A DNA stretch of 64,000 bases, taken from the NCBI RefSeq assembly GCF_017654505.1, contig NC_054549.1, positions 26,100,147-26,164,146 on the forward strand, in the 5' to 3' direction. Position 1 is the stretch's first letter. Every line of letters begins with the position of its first letter. Position numbers and translations under genes: made by a program. Below the pieces are notes generated by a model. The model was given only the letters and a program-made list of their open reading frames with translations, had not been told where the DNA came from and did not search any database. Below, one piece after another: positions 53,401 to 57,429 of this stretch. The DNA is from Polyodon spathula (taxonomy: Eukaryota > Chordata > Actinopteri > Acipenseriformes > Polyodontidae).

Positions 53401-54897
53401 CACATTTAGCAGAGGAGTCTAGGGTAAGATGCAAACTAATCAGCAATTAGGAACAATGGGTGTGTTTTAAAAGGGGAGCTCCTGTCTGACCTCTGTGATT
53501 TTTTAAGGAAACGAAGGATATCCGGGATCCTAATAGTCTGAATGACTTGGAAAGGGGAACAAACTCAAACTCCAGTAAAACCTAAAGCAGCAATAACACA
53601 TTTTAATAGTAAGACCACATGTGACCTTGCATTAACACACACAATAAAAATACCTAGTAGGTTTGTTTGTGTTGGAACCCATGCACTTTTGAAAAAAAAA
53701 AAAAGATTTGTTAATGATACTTATGAAGGTACCTCTGGATTGAACTAATGCCATATTTTTTGTTACAGAAATACAGAAATGAGTTCAACACTAATTCAGC
53801 TTTGGTTGAAATCTACAAGTATGCCAAGAGATACCAGACACAGGTGCGATGTTATCAATTCTTCTCAATTTCTTGTGGCCTTTATGTTTTTATCTGTAGA
53901 TCTGCCTAGTTTTAGTTTCAGTTCTACAAATCTAAACTGTTACTGAAAACACAATTCCACATTCAGCTTGAGTAAGCAACACAGAGATAGGCGCTGTTAA
54001 TTATTTGGGTTTAATAAGGAATCAGGAACTAGTAGTGCTGGTTCCCTTTTACTAACTGAACAGGGGAAACGGAAACAGCCTCATGGTCACCTATTAAAGC
54101 CTACTGCAGAACTAAAATGTATTTGTGCAGCATAACATAAGAAAGCTTGAAATCTTCTGTTTTGCATTTTTCATATCACAGTCTATAGTCAATACCCAAC
54201 AGTAATCAAATCAGTCTTGAACTGTTATAAATGATGGCAAATGCACTATACCAGGTCTCTAAACAGTGCCTCTCCACAGGACTGTTTTCCTTGATGAGTG
54301 GTAATCCATCCATACCTTCAAAACACAACATGTACTGTATGTCAGACACACACCAAACTGAATGATGGATGTGTTTTACAGCTCTCATAGCACCCTCCCT
54401 GACTCTTAATAAAAGCACCACATTTTAATGAGTATACTGATGAAGACACAAGCCAAAACATTGGTCTGCTTGAGTTTTAAGTTTTACCTCAATGGTGAAG
54501 GTTGCTTTCTTTAACTTATTTTAACACCTTGCTGAACTGTTTTCCTTGATTTGTATTAATTTTAAAGAACATCCAGGGCCCTTATACAAAACTAAGTGGG
54601 TGGTGTTGATGGCCCTTGTGTTCTTACACATGATGTCATTTGTAGAAAAGCCTGTGTAGGCATTTTTTTCATATCATTGGTTGGCGGTTTCTTAAGTTTT
54701 TGTTTCATTTAATATTTTAAGAGGCTCAGCTTCTCAGTGCTAGGACGTAACCTTTTTTTTTCTTTTCCTTTCTGTGATAGGTTGTGAATGCACTGGAAGC
54801 CAACCCCACAACCAAACGGACGCATCTCCAGCACAAGTTCCAGCAGGTGATAGCGCTGATGGAGGATAACATTTATGAATGTAGCAGTGAAGCTTGA
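5922..54897 (+). CDS. plxnd1: Plexin-D1, complete gene, 36 coding exons (join of the exon entries below)
   Basis: Single-pass semaphorin receptor. In vertebrates plexin-D1 binds Sema3E and related ligands, guides vessels and axons, and switches off R-Ras/Rap-type GTPases through a split intracellular GAP. The 36 exons give 1,897 residues; human PLXND1 is about 1,925. Order: signal peptide (about 1-28), sema domain (about 30-510), PSI1 (about 514-570), PSI2 (about 672-725), PSI3 (about 812-857), IPT repeats (about 858-1225), transmembrane helix (about 1242-1265), juxtamembrane segment, GAP first half, Rho-GTPase-binding domain (about 1529-1680), GAP second half, and C-terminal ECSSEA. Likely catalytic arginines are R1456/R1457 (LMLRRTE) and R1742 ([12 protein letters not shown]). 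The SEA end identifies D1 rather than A, B or C plexins and is the known GIPC1 PDZ ligand. Every junction is GT-AG and keeps frame. No frameshift or internal stop was found. Recalled similarity to human PLXND1 runs through all exons. Confidence 0.97.
8537..9747. mobile_element. Non-autonomous DNA transposon with terminal inverted repeats
   Basis: Left end gggctctttcacacctagtt is the reverse complement of the right end (aactaggtgtgaaagggccc) with one mismatch; homology extends through cgttt, about 25 bp. The interior is 1.2 kb with no transposase frame. Flanks are gta and tta, too short and imperfect to settle the superfamily. Confidence 0.8.
10940..10968. repeat. (GTCCC)n and C tract
   Basis: Four or five copies of a cgtcc-type pentamer followed by nine C. 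Confidence 0.85.
11121..11297 (+). CDS. plxnd1: plxnd1 exon 2: sema domain
   Basis: 59 codons, phase 0 to phase 0, after acceptor ttctgcag and before donor gtatac. Encodes [17 protein letters not shown] and [15 protein letters not shown], sema blade sequence. The length equals the corresponding human segment. Confidence 0.97.
11298..12960 (+). other. plxnd1 intron 2
   Basis: 1,663 bp. Contains a (TTC)n tract at about 11936-11990. Otherwise unique-looking AT-rich sequence; no gene or clear transposon recognised. Confidence 0.7.
11936..11990. repeat. (TTC)n microsatellite
   Basis: About 18 copies of TTC in intron 2, the same motif as the 3175 tract upstream of the gene. Confidence 0.95.
12961..13092 (+). 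CDS. plxnd1: plxnd1 exon 3: end of sema domain
   Basis: 44 codons, phase 0 to phase 0. Encodes the last sema blade with [21 protein letters not shown] long T-rich tract precedes the acceptor; the donor is gtaaga. Confidence 0.97.
13546..13646 (+). CDS. plxnd1: plxnd1 exon 4: PSI domain 1, first part
   Basis: 101 bp ending in phase 2, so an Arg codon AG/G is split across the intron. Contains [21 protein letters not shown], the cysteine-rich start of the plexin-semaphorin-integrin fold with its conserved CGWC. Confidence 0.96.
13725..13835 (+). mobile_element. CR1/L2-like LINE fragment
   Basis: Sense-orientation remnant with cagagagtggtgggggt and ggcagaatcac.tggatccttt, as at 21580-21665. It starts about 80 bp after exon 4. 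Confidence 0.55.
14290..14430 (-). mobile_element. CR1/L2-like LINE fragment abutting exon 5
   Basis: Antisense remnant with tctccacttaatttccaactg, tgtcctct and tttaaagttttgggaaggtt, as in the other copies. It ends within about 15-25 bp of the exon 5 acceptor at 14443. Confidence 0.6.
14444..14573 (+). CDS. plxnd1: plxnd1 exon 5: PSI domain 1, end
   Basis: 130 bp, phase 2 in and phase 0 out. Completes PSI1 ([11 protein letters not shown]) and reads [15 protein letters not shown], aligned with the human TVLPSEIDV segment. Its acceptor directly follows a CR1-like LINE fragment. Confidence 0.95.
14676..14856 (+). CDS. plxnd1: plxnd1 exon 6: linker between PSI1 and PSI2
   Basis: 181 bp, phase 0 in and phase 1 out. 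Encodes [20 protein letters not shown] and the CDYGN motif seen in human D1. The preceding intron is only 102 bp, the shortest in the gene. Confidence 0.95.
15650..15758 (+). CDS. plxnd1: plxnd1 exon 7: start of PSI domain 2
   Basis: 109 bp, phase 1 in and phase 2 out. The first codon completes Asp of DHVT, as in the human NQDHVTV segment. It ends in [15 protein letters not shown], whose Cys opens PSI2. Confidence 0.95.
15852..15956. repeat. (AT)n followed by T tract
   Basis: About 40 AT dinucleotides (15852-15931) and then a T-rich run in intron 7. Confidence 0.95.
17265..17935 (+). mobile_element. CR1/L2-like LINE fragment split by a younger insertion
   Basis: Left part (to 17319) has tggatcctttaagaccca and gatcaatcagctaa; right part (17867 on) resumes with aggtgggctgaatggcctct and ttctttatgttctt. 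The two halves join into one LINE segment once the 547-bp insert is ignored. Confidence 0.7.
17320..17866. mobile_element. hAT-like non-autonomous transposon with 8-bp target duplication
   Basis: Ends are caggggctcccaaact and agtctggggacccctg, imperfect inverted repeats of hAT (Charlie-like) type. Flanked by agctaata (17312-17319) and agctaaca (17867-17874), an 8-bp duplication with one mismatch, as expected for hAT. No transposase frame. Confidence 0.8.
18281..18377 (+). CDS. plxnd1: plxnd1 exon 8: PSI domain 2 core
   Basis: 97 bp, phase 2 in and phase 0 out. Encodes [20 protein letters not shown]. Human D1 has Cys after the Trp (CFWC) where this sequence has Asn (CYWN), so one expected PSI cysteine is missing. 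Frame and splice sites are otherwise sound. Confidence 0.95.
18606..18876. repeat. Foldback insertion flanked by 15-bp direct repeats
   Basis: tctatattatgtctt occurs at 18606-18620 and 18862-18876. Between them lie 55-nt inverted arms (18718-18772 and 18807-18861) differing at about five positions, separated by 34 nt. The long direct repeats suggest a target-site duplication. Family not recognised. Confidence 0.7.
19277..19381 (+). CDS. plxnd1: plxnd1 exon 9: after PSI2
   Basis: 35 codons, phase 0 both sides. Reads [19 protein letters not shown] and then [15 protein letters not shown], aligned to human CPRTLLSPLAPVPTGG and NILVPLANTAFFQ. One of the least conserved parts of the gene. Confidence 0.93.
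20250..20339 (+). CDS. plxnd1: plxnd1 exon 10: linker before PSI3
   Basis: 30 codons, phase 0 both sides. Encodes [20 protein letters not shown] and ends VCHSVK, matching the human GAALECSFGL...VRCDQV spacing. Conservation is weak, but frame, length and splice sites fit. Confidence 0.9.
20690..20925. repeat. Inverted-repeat element family C, right part
   Basis: Contains acccaggaag, accagatatcatgttgtaa and the terminus acatgtgtttctttc...gcacatttgagacc shared with 28449-28855, 48076-48404 and 61700-61825. The left terminus was not found. Confidence 0.5.
21400..21725 (+). mobile_element. CR1/L2-like LINE fragment 30 bp upstream of exon 11
   Basis: Sense-orientation copy: cttaaaaggagttgaca, aagaccagaggacagttgga, gagagtggtgggggtatggg, and the end catggcctcttctcgtttgt then attttcttatgttc. 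It stops about 30 bp before the exon 11 acceptor. Confidence 0.75.
21757..21850 (+). CDS. plxnd1: plxnd1 exon 11
   Basis: 94 bp, phase 0 in and phase 1 out. Encodes [20 protein letters not shown] and [10 protein letters not shown], parallel to human LHTTRKSQVFPLSLQL...RFLDSPEPM. A CR1-like LINE fragment ends about 30 bp upstream of the acceptor. Confidence 0.94.
22195..22352 (+). CDS. plxnd1: plxnd1 exon 12: PSI domain 3
   Basis: 158 bp, phase 1 in and phase 0 out. Encodes [20 protein letters not shown] with a full cysteine set including CVWCENSC, ending at APEIRK where the first IPT repeat begins. Confidence 0.96.
22353..24067 (+). other. plxnd1 intron 12
   Basis: 1,715 bp. A possible degraded LINE segment lies at about 22770-23000 (taagccctgggattagtcta matches the antisense CR1 phrase). 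An L2-like 3' tail lies at 23363-23475. Nothing else recognised. Confidence 0.65.
23363..23475 (-). mobile_element. Fish L2/SINE-type 3' tail, copy 1
   Basis: (ATT)n followed by cttagcagacgcccttatcc and agggcgacttac, the reverse of a stem-loop 3' end common to fish L2-clade LINEs and their SINEs. Copies also at 33776 and 39967. Confidence 0.6.
24068..24213 (+). CDS. plxnd1: plxnd1 exon 13: IPT repeat 1
   Basis: 146 bp, phase 0 in and phase 2 out. Encodes [20 protein letters not shown], the hallmark start of an IPT/TIG immunoglobulin-like repeat, and RYIVSEV. The frame-keeping donor makes a split GT/A Val codon where human D1 has Glu. Confidence 0.96.
24283..24313. repeat. Poly-C tract of 31
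   Basis: Thirty-one consecutive C, 70 bp after the exon 13 donor. Confidence 0.95.
24852..24951 (+). CDS. plxnd1: plxnd1 exon 14: IPT repeat 1, end
   Basis: 100 bp, phase 2 in and phase 0 out. Encodes [20 protein letters not shown] and [10 protein letters not shown], the closing strands of IPT1, as in human GKSRDRFSYV. Confidence 0.95.
24952..26911 (+). other. plxnd1 intron 14
   Basis: 1,960 bp. Carries one hAT-like remnant (25116-25444). The rest shows no gene or clear repeat; open frames around 25660-26057 look like chance. Confidence 0.65.
25116..25444. mobile_element. hAT-like non-autonomous element, degraded
   Basis: Left end cagggatgggcaaacctttg is a familiar hAT terminus; the right end (aatgcccgtccttg) is its imperfect inverse, 11 of 14. 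Inside are ggggccacaaaagcca and cgggccaaatg. No convincing 8-bp duplication. Confidence 0.6.
26912..27051 (+). CDS. plxnd1: plxnd1 exon 15: IPT repeat 2
   Basis: 140 bp, phase 0 in and phase 2 out. Encodes [20 protein letters not shown], a second IPT start, and ends in ECTNLL, as in human CTELM. Confidence 0.96.
27857..27873. repeat. (AC)n microsatellite
   Basis: Short CA repeat in intron 15, after a CA-rich stretch from about 27660. Confidence 0.8.
28177..28356 (+). CDS. plxnd1: plxnd1 exon 16: IPT repeat 2 end and IPT 3 start
   Basis: 180 bp, phase 2 on both sides. Encodes [14 protein letters not shown], then [15 protein letters not shown], the IPT2/IPT3 boundary, aligned to human YMQNPVITAISPRRS. 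Confidence 0.95.
28449..28855. mobile_element. Inverted-repeat element family C
   Basis: Left end tataagtctcaaatg and ...gaaggaaacacat mirror the right end atgtgtttctttcaaaactg with cttcagaccta. Interior has atatctggtactacac and acccaggaagtg, shared with 48076-48404. Non-coding. Confidence 0.6.
29010..29350 (-). mobile_element. CR1/L2-like LINE fragment near exon 17
   Basis: Long antisense copy. On the minus strand it reads like the CR1/L2 ORF2 C terminus ([13 protein letters not shown], then NLFSLEQ). Nucleotide phrases include tgtcctccggtcctgatttc and gaccagaactggacacagta, which resembles CR1 of other vertebrates. Ends 95 bp before exon 17. Confidence 0.75.
29445..29535 (+). CDS. plxnd1: plxnd1 exon 17: IPT repeat 3
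   Basis: 91 bp, phase 2 in and phase 0 out. Encodes [20 protein letters not shown] and IGKEPA, as in human SGGRTITVAGERFHMVQNVS. A LINE fragment ends about 95 bp upstream. Confidence 0.95.
30223..30489 (+). CDS. plxnd1: plxnd1 exon 18: IPT repeat 3 to 4
   Basis: 89 codons, phase 0 both sides. Encodes [20 protein letters not shown], an acidic [11 protein letters not shown] stretch, and [16 protein letters not shown], nearly identical to human [16 protein letters not shown]. Confidence 0.97.
30490..32989 (+). other. plxnd1 intron 18
   Basis: 2,500 bp. Apart from an inverted-repeat element (32577-32950) I see no gene or clear repeat. Confidence 0.65.
32577..32950. mobile_element. Inverted-repeat DNA element (ccagtgttggggagtaa-type ends), copy 1
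   Basis: Left ggcactgttggggaaga and right attactccccaacactgg are inverse of one another. Subterminal DNA is rich in gtaatgcattac-like palindromes. A second copy lies at 43026-43506. Family name uncertain. Confidence 0.6.
32990..33139 (+). CDS. plxnd1: plxnd1 exon 19: last IPT-like repeat
   Basis: 50 codons, phase 0 both sides. Encodes [26 protein letters not shown] and RQLPVI, matching human HEYRVKIGQVSCDIQ...CSVNESL...QLPITI. A 49-bp tandem repeat begins within about 15 bp of its gtgagt donor. Confidence 0.95.
33153..33619. repeat. 49-bp minisatellite, about 10 units
   Basis: Unit starts ggtgttactgtgtcagtgca and ends cagcagactgcaggcagt. Eight units are full length and two are shortened. 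Begins about 14 bp after the exon 19 donor. Confidence 0.95.
33776..33890 (-). mobile_element. (ATT)n and L2-type 3' tail, copy 2
   Basis: About 20 ATT triplets join directly to cttagcagacgcccttatcc and agggcgacttac, as at 23387. Confidence 0.65.
35960..36180 (-). mobile_element. CR1/L2-like LINE fragment
   Basis: Antisense copy with tcttaaaggatcccagtgat, tctgcctcaacaacatgact and cacttcatttc, deep in intron 19. Confidence 0.65.
36489..37133. mobile_element. piggyBac-like non-autonomous element
   Basis: Ends ccctttaaggac and gtcctgaaaggg are inverted repeats with one mismatch. The right flank is TTAA (37134-37137) and the left is ctaa (36485-36488), a TTAA duplication with one change. 645 bp, non-coding. 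Confidence 0.75.
37155..37491 (+). mobile_element. tRNA-derived SINE, fuller copy
   Basis: Starts with a tRNA-like head (gagtgactcatctggtaa as a degenerate A box, gagttcaaagg as a degenerate B box). It ends with taaattggggagaaaat, shared with 277-577. It begins 20 bp after the piggyBac-like element. Confidence 0.55.
38309..38474. repeat. Hairpin and (AAT)n array
   Basis: Perfect 14-bp inverted repeat tcttattatacacg (38309-38322 and 38338-38351) with a 15-nt loop, then about 25 AAT triplets to 38474. Confidence 0.85.
39500..39755. repeat. Interspersed foldback repeat, copy 2
   Basis: Shares cagcgttatatttttaaaca, gatcacgctcc, cctgcaacaatgctg and cccacaatacaccactc with copy 1 at 1565. The inverted arms (cctgcaacaatgctgc / gcagcactgctgcagg) are less perfect. 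Confidence 0.65.
39967..40080 (-). mobile_element. L2-type 3' tail, copy 3
   Basis: attattatttatttatttgt, then agacacccttaatccagggc and gacttacag, followed by acaaaatatcacatta as at 23418. Confidence 0.6.
40341..40455 (+). CDS. plxnd1: plxnd1 exon 20: end of ectodomain and transmembrane helix
   Basis: 115 bp, phase 0 in and phase 1 out. Encodes [17 protein letters not shown] and then the hydrophobic [18 protein letters not shown], the single membrane span, as in human AIIVSIVICSVLLLLSVV. Confidence 0.97.
40722..40829 (+). CDS. plxnd1: plxnd1 exon 21: juxtamembrane helix
   Basis: 108 bp, phase 1 both sides. Encodes [20 protein letters not shown] and [10 protein letters not shown], the basic stop-transfer segment and the juxtamembrane coiled coil that controls plexin dimerisation. 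Confidence 0.97.
41020..41250. repeat. Interspersed foldback repeat, copy 3, truncated
   Basis: Shares gggcaatacatttctca, gcatttactct, ccaggagaaaataaat and ccagatcacgctccctcctg with copy 2. It stops before the second arm. Contains the AT palindrome aataatattaaaatattatt. Confidence 0.6.
41942..42054 (+). CDS. plxnd1: plxnd1 exon 22: start of cytoplasmic GAP region
   Basis: 113 bp, phase 1 in and phase 0 out. Encodes [20 protein letters not shown] and [16 protein letters not shown], almost identical to human D1. Confidence 0.97.
42349..42453 (+). CDS. plxnd1: plxnd1 exon 23: GAP insert
   Basis: 35 codons, phase 0 both sides. Encodes [20 protein letters not shown] and [10 protein letters not shown]. 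Variable in the family, anchored by the ETHPLL and DWK/EWK end shared with human. Confidence 0.94.
42852..42982 (+). CDS. plxnd1: plxnd1 exon 24: GAP domain
   Basis: 131 bp, phase 0 in and phase 2 out. Encodes [20 protein letters not shown] and [14 protein letters not shown]. The first of two nearby AG acceptors is chosen because only it keeps frame and gives the human length before PNMEEG. Confidence 0.96.
43026..43506. mobile_element. Inverted-repeat DNA element, copy 2
   Basis: Left gtgctgaggagtaacacatt and right agtaacttccccagcactgg are inverse. Subterminal gtaact/gttact palindromes as in copy 1 at 32577. Confidence 0.6.
43760..44370 (-). mobile_element. CR1/L2-like LINE fragment near exon 25
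   Basis: Antisense copy: ggtcttaaaggatccaagtg, ttccaactgtgtgttctggt, cctttaagccctgggatcag, ctctccagggc and gaccagaaatggacacag. Ends about 70 bp before exon 25. Confidence 0.75.
43930..44075. repeat. 29-bp tandem array inside the LINE fragment
   Basis: Five copies of a unit built on ctgtgtgaattccatactct and caccactct, a segment present once in the other LINE copies. Confidence 0.85.
44450..44648 (+). CDS. plxnd1: plxnd1 exon 25: GAP domain with first catalytic arginines
   Basis: 199 bp, phase 2 in and phase 0 out. Encodes [20 protein letters not shown] and [17 protein letters not shown]. The paired arginines (R1456/R1457) align with the arginine-finger pair of plexin-B1. A LINE fragment ends about 70 bp upstream. 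Confidence 0.97.
45557..45703 (+). CDS. plxnd1: plxnd1 exon 26: GAP domain to Rho-binding domain
   Basis: 49 codons, phase 0 both sides. Encodes [20 protein letters not shown] and [19 protein letters not shown], matching human D1 almost residue for residue. Confidence 0.97.
45704..47184 (+). other. plxnd1 intron 26
   Basis: 1,481 bp of AT-rich sequence with an A tract at 46427-46447. No gene or transposon recognised. Confidence 0.65.
47185..47341 (+). CDS. plxnd1: plxnd1 exon 27: Rho-GTPase-binding domain
   Basis: 157 bp, phase 0 in and phase 1 out. Encodes [20 protein letters not shown] and [20 protein letters not shown], the ubiquitin-like fold that binds Rac/Rnd GTPases in plexins. Confidence 0.97.
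47832..47935 (+). CDS. plxnd1: plxnd1 exon 28: Rho-GTPase-binding domain
   Basis: 104 bp, phase 1 in and phase 0 out. Encodes [20 protein letters not shown] and [12 protein letters not shown], as in human EWFASS...ILRDLDDTS...GRKKLNTLAHYK. Confidence 0.97.
48076..48404. mobile_element. Inverted-repeat element family C
   Basis: Left tatcaaatgtgcagttttga and aagaaacacatg mirror the right gtgtttctttcagaagttca and cagttgagac. Interior has atctggtactacac and acccaggaagtg. About 330 bp, non-coding, in intron 28. Confidence 0.65.
48863..48926 (+). CDS. plxnd1: plxnd1 exon 29
   Basis: 64 bp, phase 0 in and phase 1 out. Encodes [20 protein letters not shown], the next strand of the Rho-binding fold; human reads IPEGASLAMSLIDKKDNTLG. 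Confidence 0.96.
49431..49465 (+). CDS. plxnd1: plxnd1 exon 30, 35-bp microexon
   Basis: Only 35 bp, phase 1 in and phase 0 out, giving [12 protein letters not shown], identical to human D1. Strong ttttgcag acceptor and gtaagt donor. Skipping it would shift the frame. Confidence 0.95.
49877..49981 (+). CDS. plxnd1: plxnd1 exon 31: end of Rho-binding domain, second GAP half begins
   Basis: 35 codons, phase 0 both sides. Encodes [20 protein letters not shown] and [14 protein letters not shown], a highly conserved plexin segment. Confidence 0.97.
49982..50951 (+). other. plxnd1 intron 31
   Basis: 970 bp. A GC-richer block at about 50110-50310 is not recognised; frames there look like chance. 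Confidence 0.55.
50952..51115 (+). CDS. plxnd1: plxnd1 exon 32: GAP second half
   Basis: 164 bp, phase 0 in and phase 2 out. Encodes [20 protein letters not shown] and [20 protein letters not shown], then [11 protein letters not shown]. Strongly conserved across plexins. Confidence 0.97.
51283..51430 (+). CDS. plxnd1: plxnd1 exon 33: GAP second half, catalytic Arg
   Basis: 148 bp, phase 2 in and phase 0 out. Encodes [20 protein letters not shown] and [15 protein letters not shown]. The Arg of PLRFW (R1742) aligns with plexin-B1 R1984, needed for GAP activity. Confidence 0.97.
51431..53282 (+). other. plxnd1 intron 33
   Basis: 1,852 bp, AT-rich, with short A/T tracts. No gene or clear transposon seen. 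Confidence 0.65.
53283..53423 (+). CDS. plxnd1: plxnd1 exon 34: GAP C-lobe
   Basis: 47 codons, phase 0 both sides. Encodes [20 protein letters not shown] and [18 protein letters not shown], a conserved plexin signature. Confidence 0.97.
53769..53843 (+). CDS. plxnd1: plxnd1 exon 35
   Basis: 25 codons, phase 0 both sides. Encodes [20 protein letters not shown] and RYQTQ; human reads [25 protein letters not shown]. Confidence 0.96.
54781..54897 (+). CDS. plxnd1: plxnd1 exon 36: C terminus with PDZ ligand and stop
   Basis: 38 codons plus TGA. Encodes [20 protein letters not shown] and [14 protein letters not shown]. The final SEA is the plexin-D1-specific PDZ-binding end known to recruit GIPC1. 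Human has ECYSEA, so the Tyr is Ser here. Confidence 0.97.
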   Translation, partial: VVNALEANPTTKRTHLQHKFQQVIALMEDNIYECSSEA

Positions 54898-54991
54898 GGA
54901 AGGTCCAGGACTTCCAAGTGCACCTGAAGAGGAGTTTACCCTAAATCACTCCCTTCATAATGGGAAGAGAAACAAGCACATTGCTCCTGGA

Positions 54992-54997
54992 AATAAA
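54992..54997 (+). terminator. Proximal polyadenylation signal of plxnd1
   Basis: AATAAA 95 nt after the plxnd1 stop. The same hexamer recurs at 55275 (inside an inverted-repeat element) and at 56111, so the 3' UTR may end at more than one place. Confidence 0.55.
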
Positions 54998-55238
54998 GAG
55001 ACACGCAAAATGCTACCGTGTGTTTTTAAATGATGGTAAACTGAAAGGTTGTGGGTCCTTCCTGCAGGGCTGGGACCTGGACTCTGTTAAGACATGACTC
55101 TCATTTACCAGAGACCATTACTCTGTCCTTGCTAAATCCATGTCAAACCTTTTTCTGTGTTAATGCTTAAAATAAGTCGGAAAATGTGAAGAGAATGTAC
55201 TGATATTAGAGAGTAAGTAGCGGGGTTCCAAAAAATAT

Positions 55239-55615
55239 AGCGTTACGCGTCCCCACATGTTGCTACAGCTGTTTAAATAAAGTATCTGTCACTTTCCATT
55301 GTTAACATCCTAACAACTTTTTACACTTATAACTTTAAAATGTCTGCTCTAGTGCACTGGGGGTTTGAAGTCTGTCCTCTAAATCACTGCAGGAAGAGCG
55401 ATGTGGCTTTTCTGTTCCGCACCACATCATGGATCATTATTGCTGTGTTACCCGTTTGACAACGTGGGCAATAATCCTTACACTATCGGTGTACTAGAGT
55501 GGGCATTTTGAAACAGACTTTAAAGTTTTAAGTGCAAAAAGTTGTCAGGATGTTAACAATGAAAAGAAAGGTATGCTATTGAAGCAGTTGTAACAACACG
55601 TGGGGACGCGTAGCT
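55239..55615. mobile_element. Foldback DNA element with arms of about 119 bp, in the plxnd1 3' flank
   Basis: Arms 55239-55357 and 55497-55615 are inverse copies: tacgcgtccccac at the tips, attgttaacatcctaacaac and acttataactttaaa inside, with scattered mismatches. The centre is about 140 nt. The left arm contains AATAAA at 55275. No transposase. Confidence 0.8.
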
Positions 55616-57364
55616 CTTACTCTTTATATTTGAATGCAGTGCCTATTCATCTCTATGCATATTGTGTGTGGGGTGGACACCACTATATGAACCCACAGCC
55701 ATTTGGAGGACCAGCAGTACAAACACAGCCCTTTACAACATCATTTAAACAAGCCTGACAATGCACTGTATTTGTAATATAGATGTTCATAGCAATATTT
55801 ATGGTATTTTGTAATTTTTTTTTTTACAAATATATGCCACTAGAGTGATGTAAACCATGTTGGGAGATGAAGCTCACATGGCACCTACTTGCATAACAAT
55901 GGAGACATTTCCTGTAGCTCAAACTTGAATTCATTTTCCATATGCATTACAGAAAGAAAAGAAAAAAAAACTTGTGTAATACTGAACCTATATTCTGCCT
56001 AATCAGATGCTGGTTTTCTGAGTTAAAAAGAACAGATTCTCCAAGTCAGTTCAATTGGATTTTGACTTTCCAAACACTATCTCCCACATGGTGATACAAT
56101 CTAGTATTGCAATAAAGTCATCTACTTTATTAAAAAGTTTATTATTTAAGGAGTTTGTTTTTTTAAATACTATTTTTTATGGTTTGCTCTAATAAGATGC
56201 ATTTATTGAACTGTTTTCTTAAACAACCACAGCTCAATACAGGGTGCCCCCTACACCAGCCTTGTTCACCATTGCACCTCATTATTCAGAGAACACCCAA
56301 AGCACTGTCAGCCTAGTTTCTCACACTCTGTACACTGCATTCAGCTGGCCTCTCTCAGCCACATTGCTTTGAATAAAGAGATAACCTCAGCTCTTTGATA
56401 CTTGTGCAAGGCTGGTTATCAGTGGTTGTTTTGAATTCAGCCCTAGAGAGTGATTGGATCACTGATATAACTTGCAAGCAGCTCTAGATAAGATTGCACC
56501 CCATGTTCTAATGTGTGATATACTGACAAGCTCCAAGTGGTACAGATTTCTCCAAGCATTGGGTGGGACTCCTTTACCAGCCATCTATACCATGCAAAAT
56601 GTTCAATTTGTTGCAAACAAACCCTGTAAAAGCAACTATTTTAAACTCAGGAAGGCCTCAAAATAGGGACTGCATTTCAGGTATACTGGATTGGAGTCAA
56701 TATAGCACGTTTCCATTTCCAACTCACATTACTTTCCATTAGCAGCAGATTGAGAAGTAAACAAGTCAAAATGCCTGGGCTCCAGTGAAGACTGAGGGCT
56801 CAGAGACTGAATATATTTTACCGTTGAAGTTCATGAATTTAGAATTTTTTTTTTTAAAAACTAAGTGACATACAAGGGATCTTTGACAGCTGTGAAAGAT
56901 ATTGGGAGATTGGCTTGCAGACTTCTAATGGAAATGGGTGGGGGGGGGGGGGGGGGGGGATAGTGGTTTGAAATAGAAACTGCAGTACATGACTCCCATC
57001 ATTTGCAATACAAAAGATTTATTAAGGGAGGGTGGGGGAAAAGACAAACATTACATTCGTAAACAAAGTGAAAATTGGAGCGGAGAAAATAGTCCTCCCC
57101 ACAGCTATTCCATTTGTGAATGCAGGAAAGTAGACCCATAGGAAGTCCTATTGTAACTGGAGAATGCCAGCCCAATCACTGCTTGCAAAAACACACTTCC
57201 TTACAGGATGCTGCCCAAAGCTGGTTCACACTTAGACAAGTATCAGAGATAACTGCACATCTTAGTGTTAAAGTATTAGTGCATGGTTTCTAAAAGTTGC
57301 AATTTTGCAGATGGGAATGGAGCATAAAAACACAATTAATAAAACACCTAAATTAATACAAAGC

Positions 57365-57370
57365 TTTATT
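57365..57370 (-). terminator. Polyadenylation signal of the linker histone gene
   Basis: AATAAA on the minus strand 60 nt after the TAG stop. Its presence fits a polyadenylated, replication-independent histone mRNA; I saw no histone stem-loop 3' end. Confidence 0.65.
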
Positions 57371-57429
57371 GAAATACCATAAATATGACTGCACAATAAA
57401 CAATCATAATATAAACATCTTCAAGTGAA

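Larger units (their letters stand above)
54898..57364. other. plxnd1 3' UTR and convergent intergenic gap
   Basis: About 2.5 kb between the two stop codons. Contains three AATAAA candidates for plxnd1, the inverted-repeat element at 55239-55615 and a 20-base G tract (56940-56959). No further gene seen. Confidence 0.7.
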
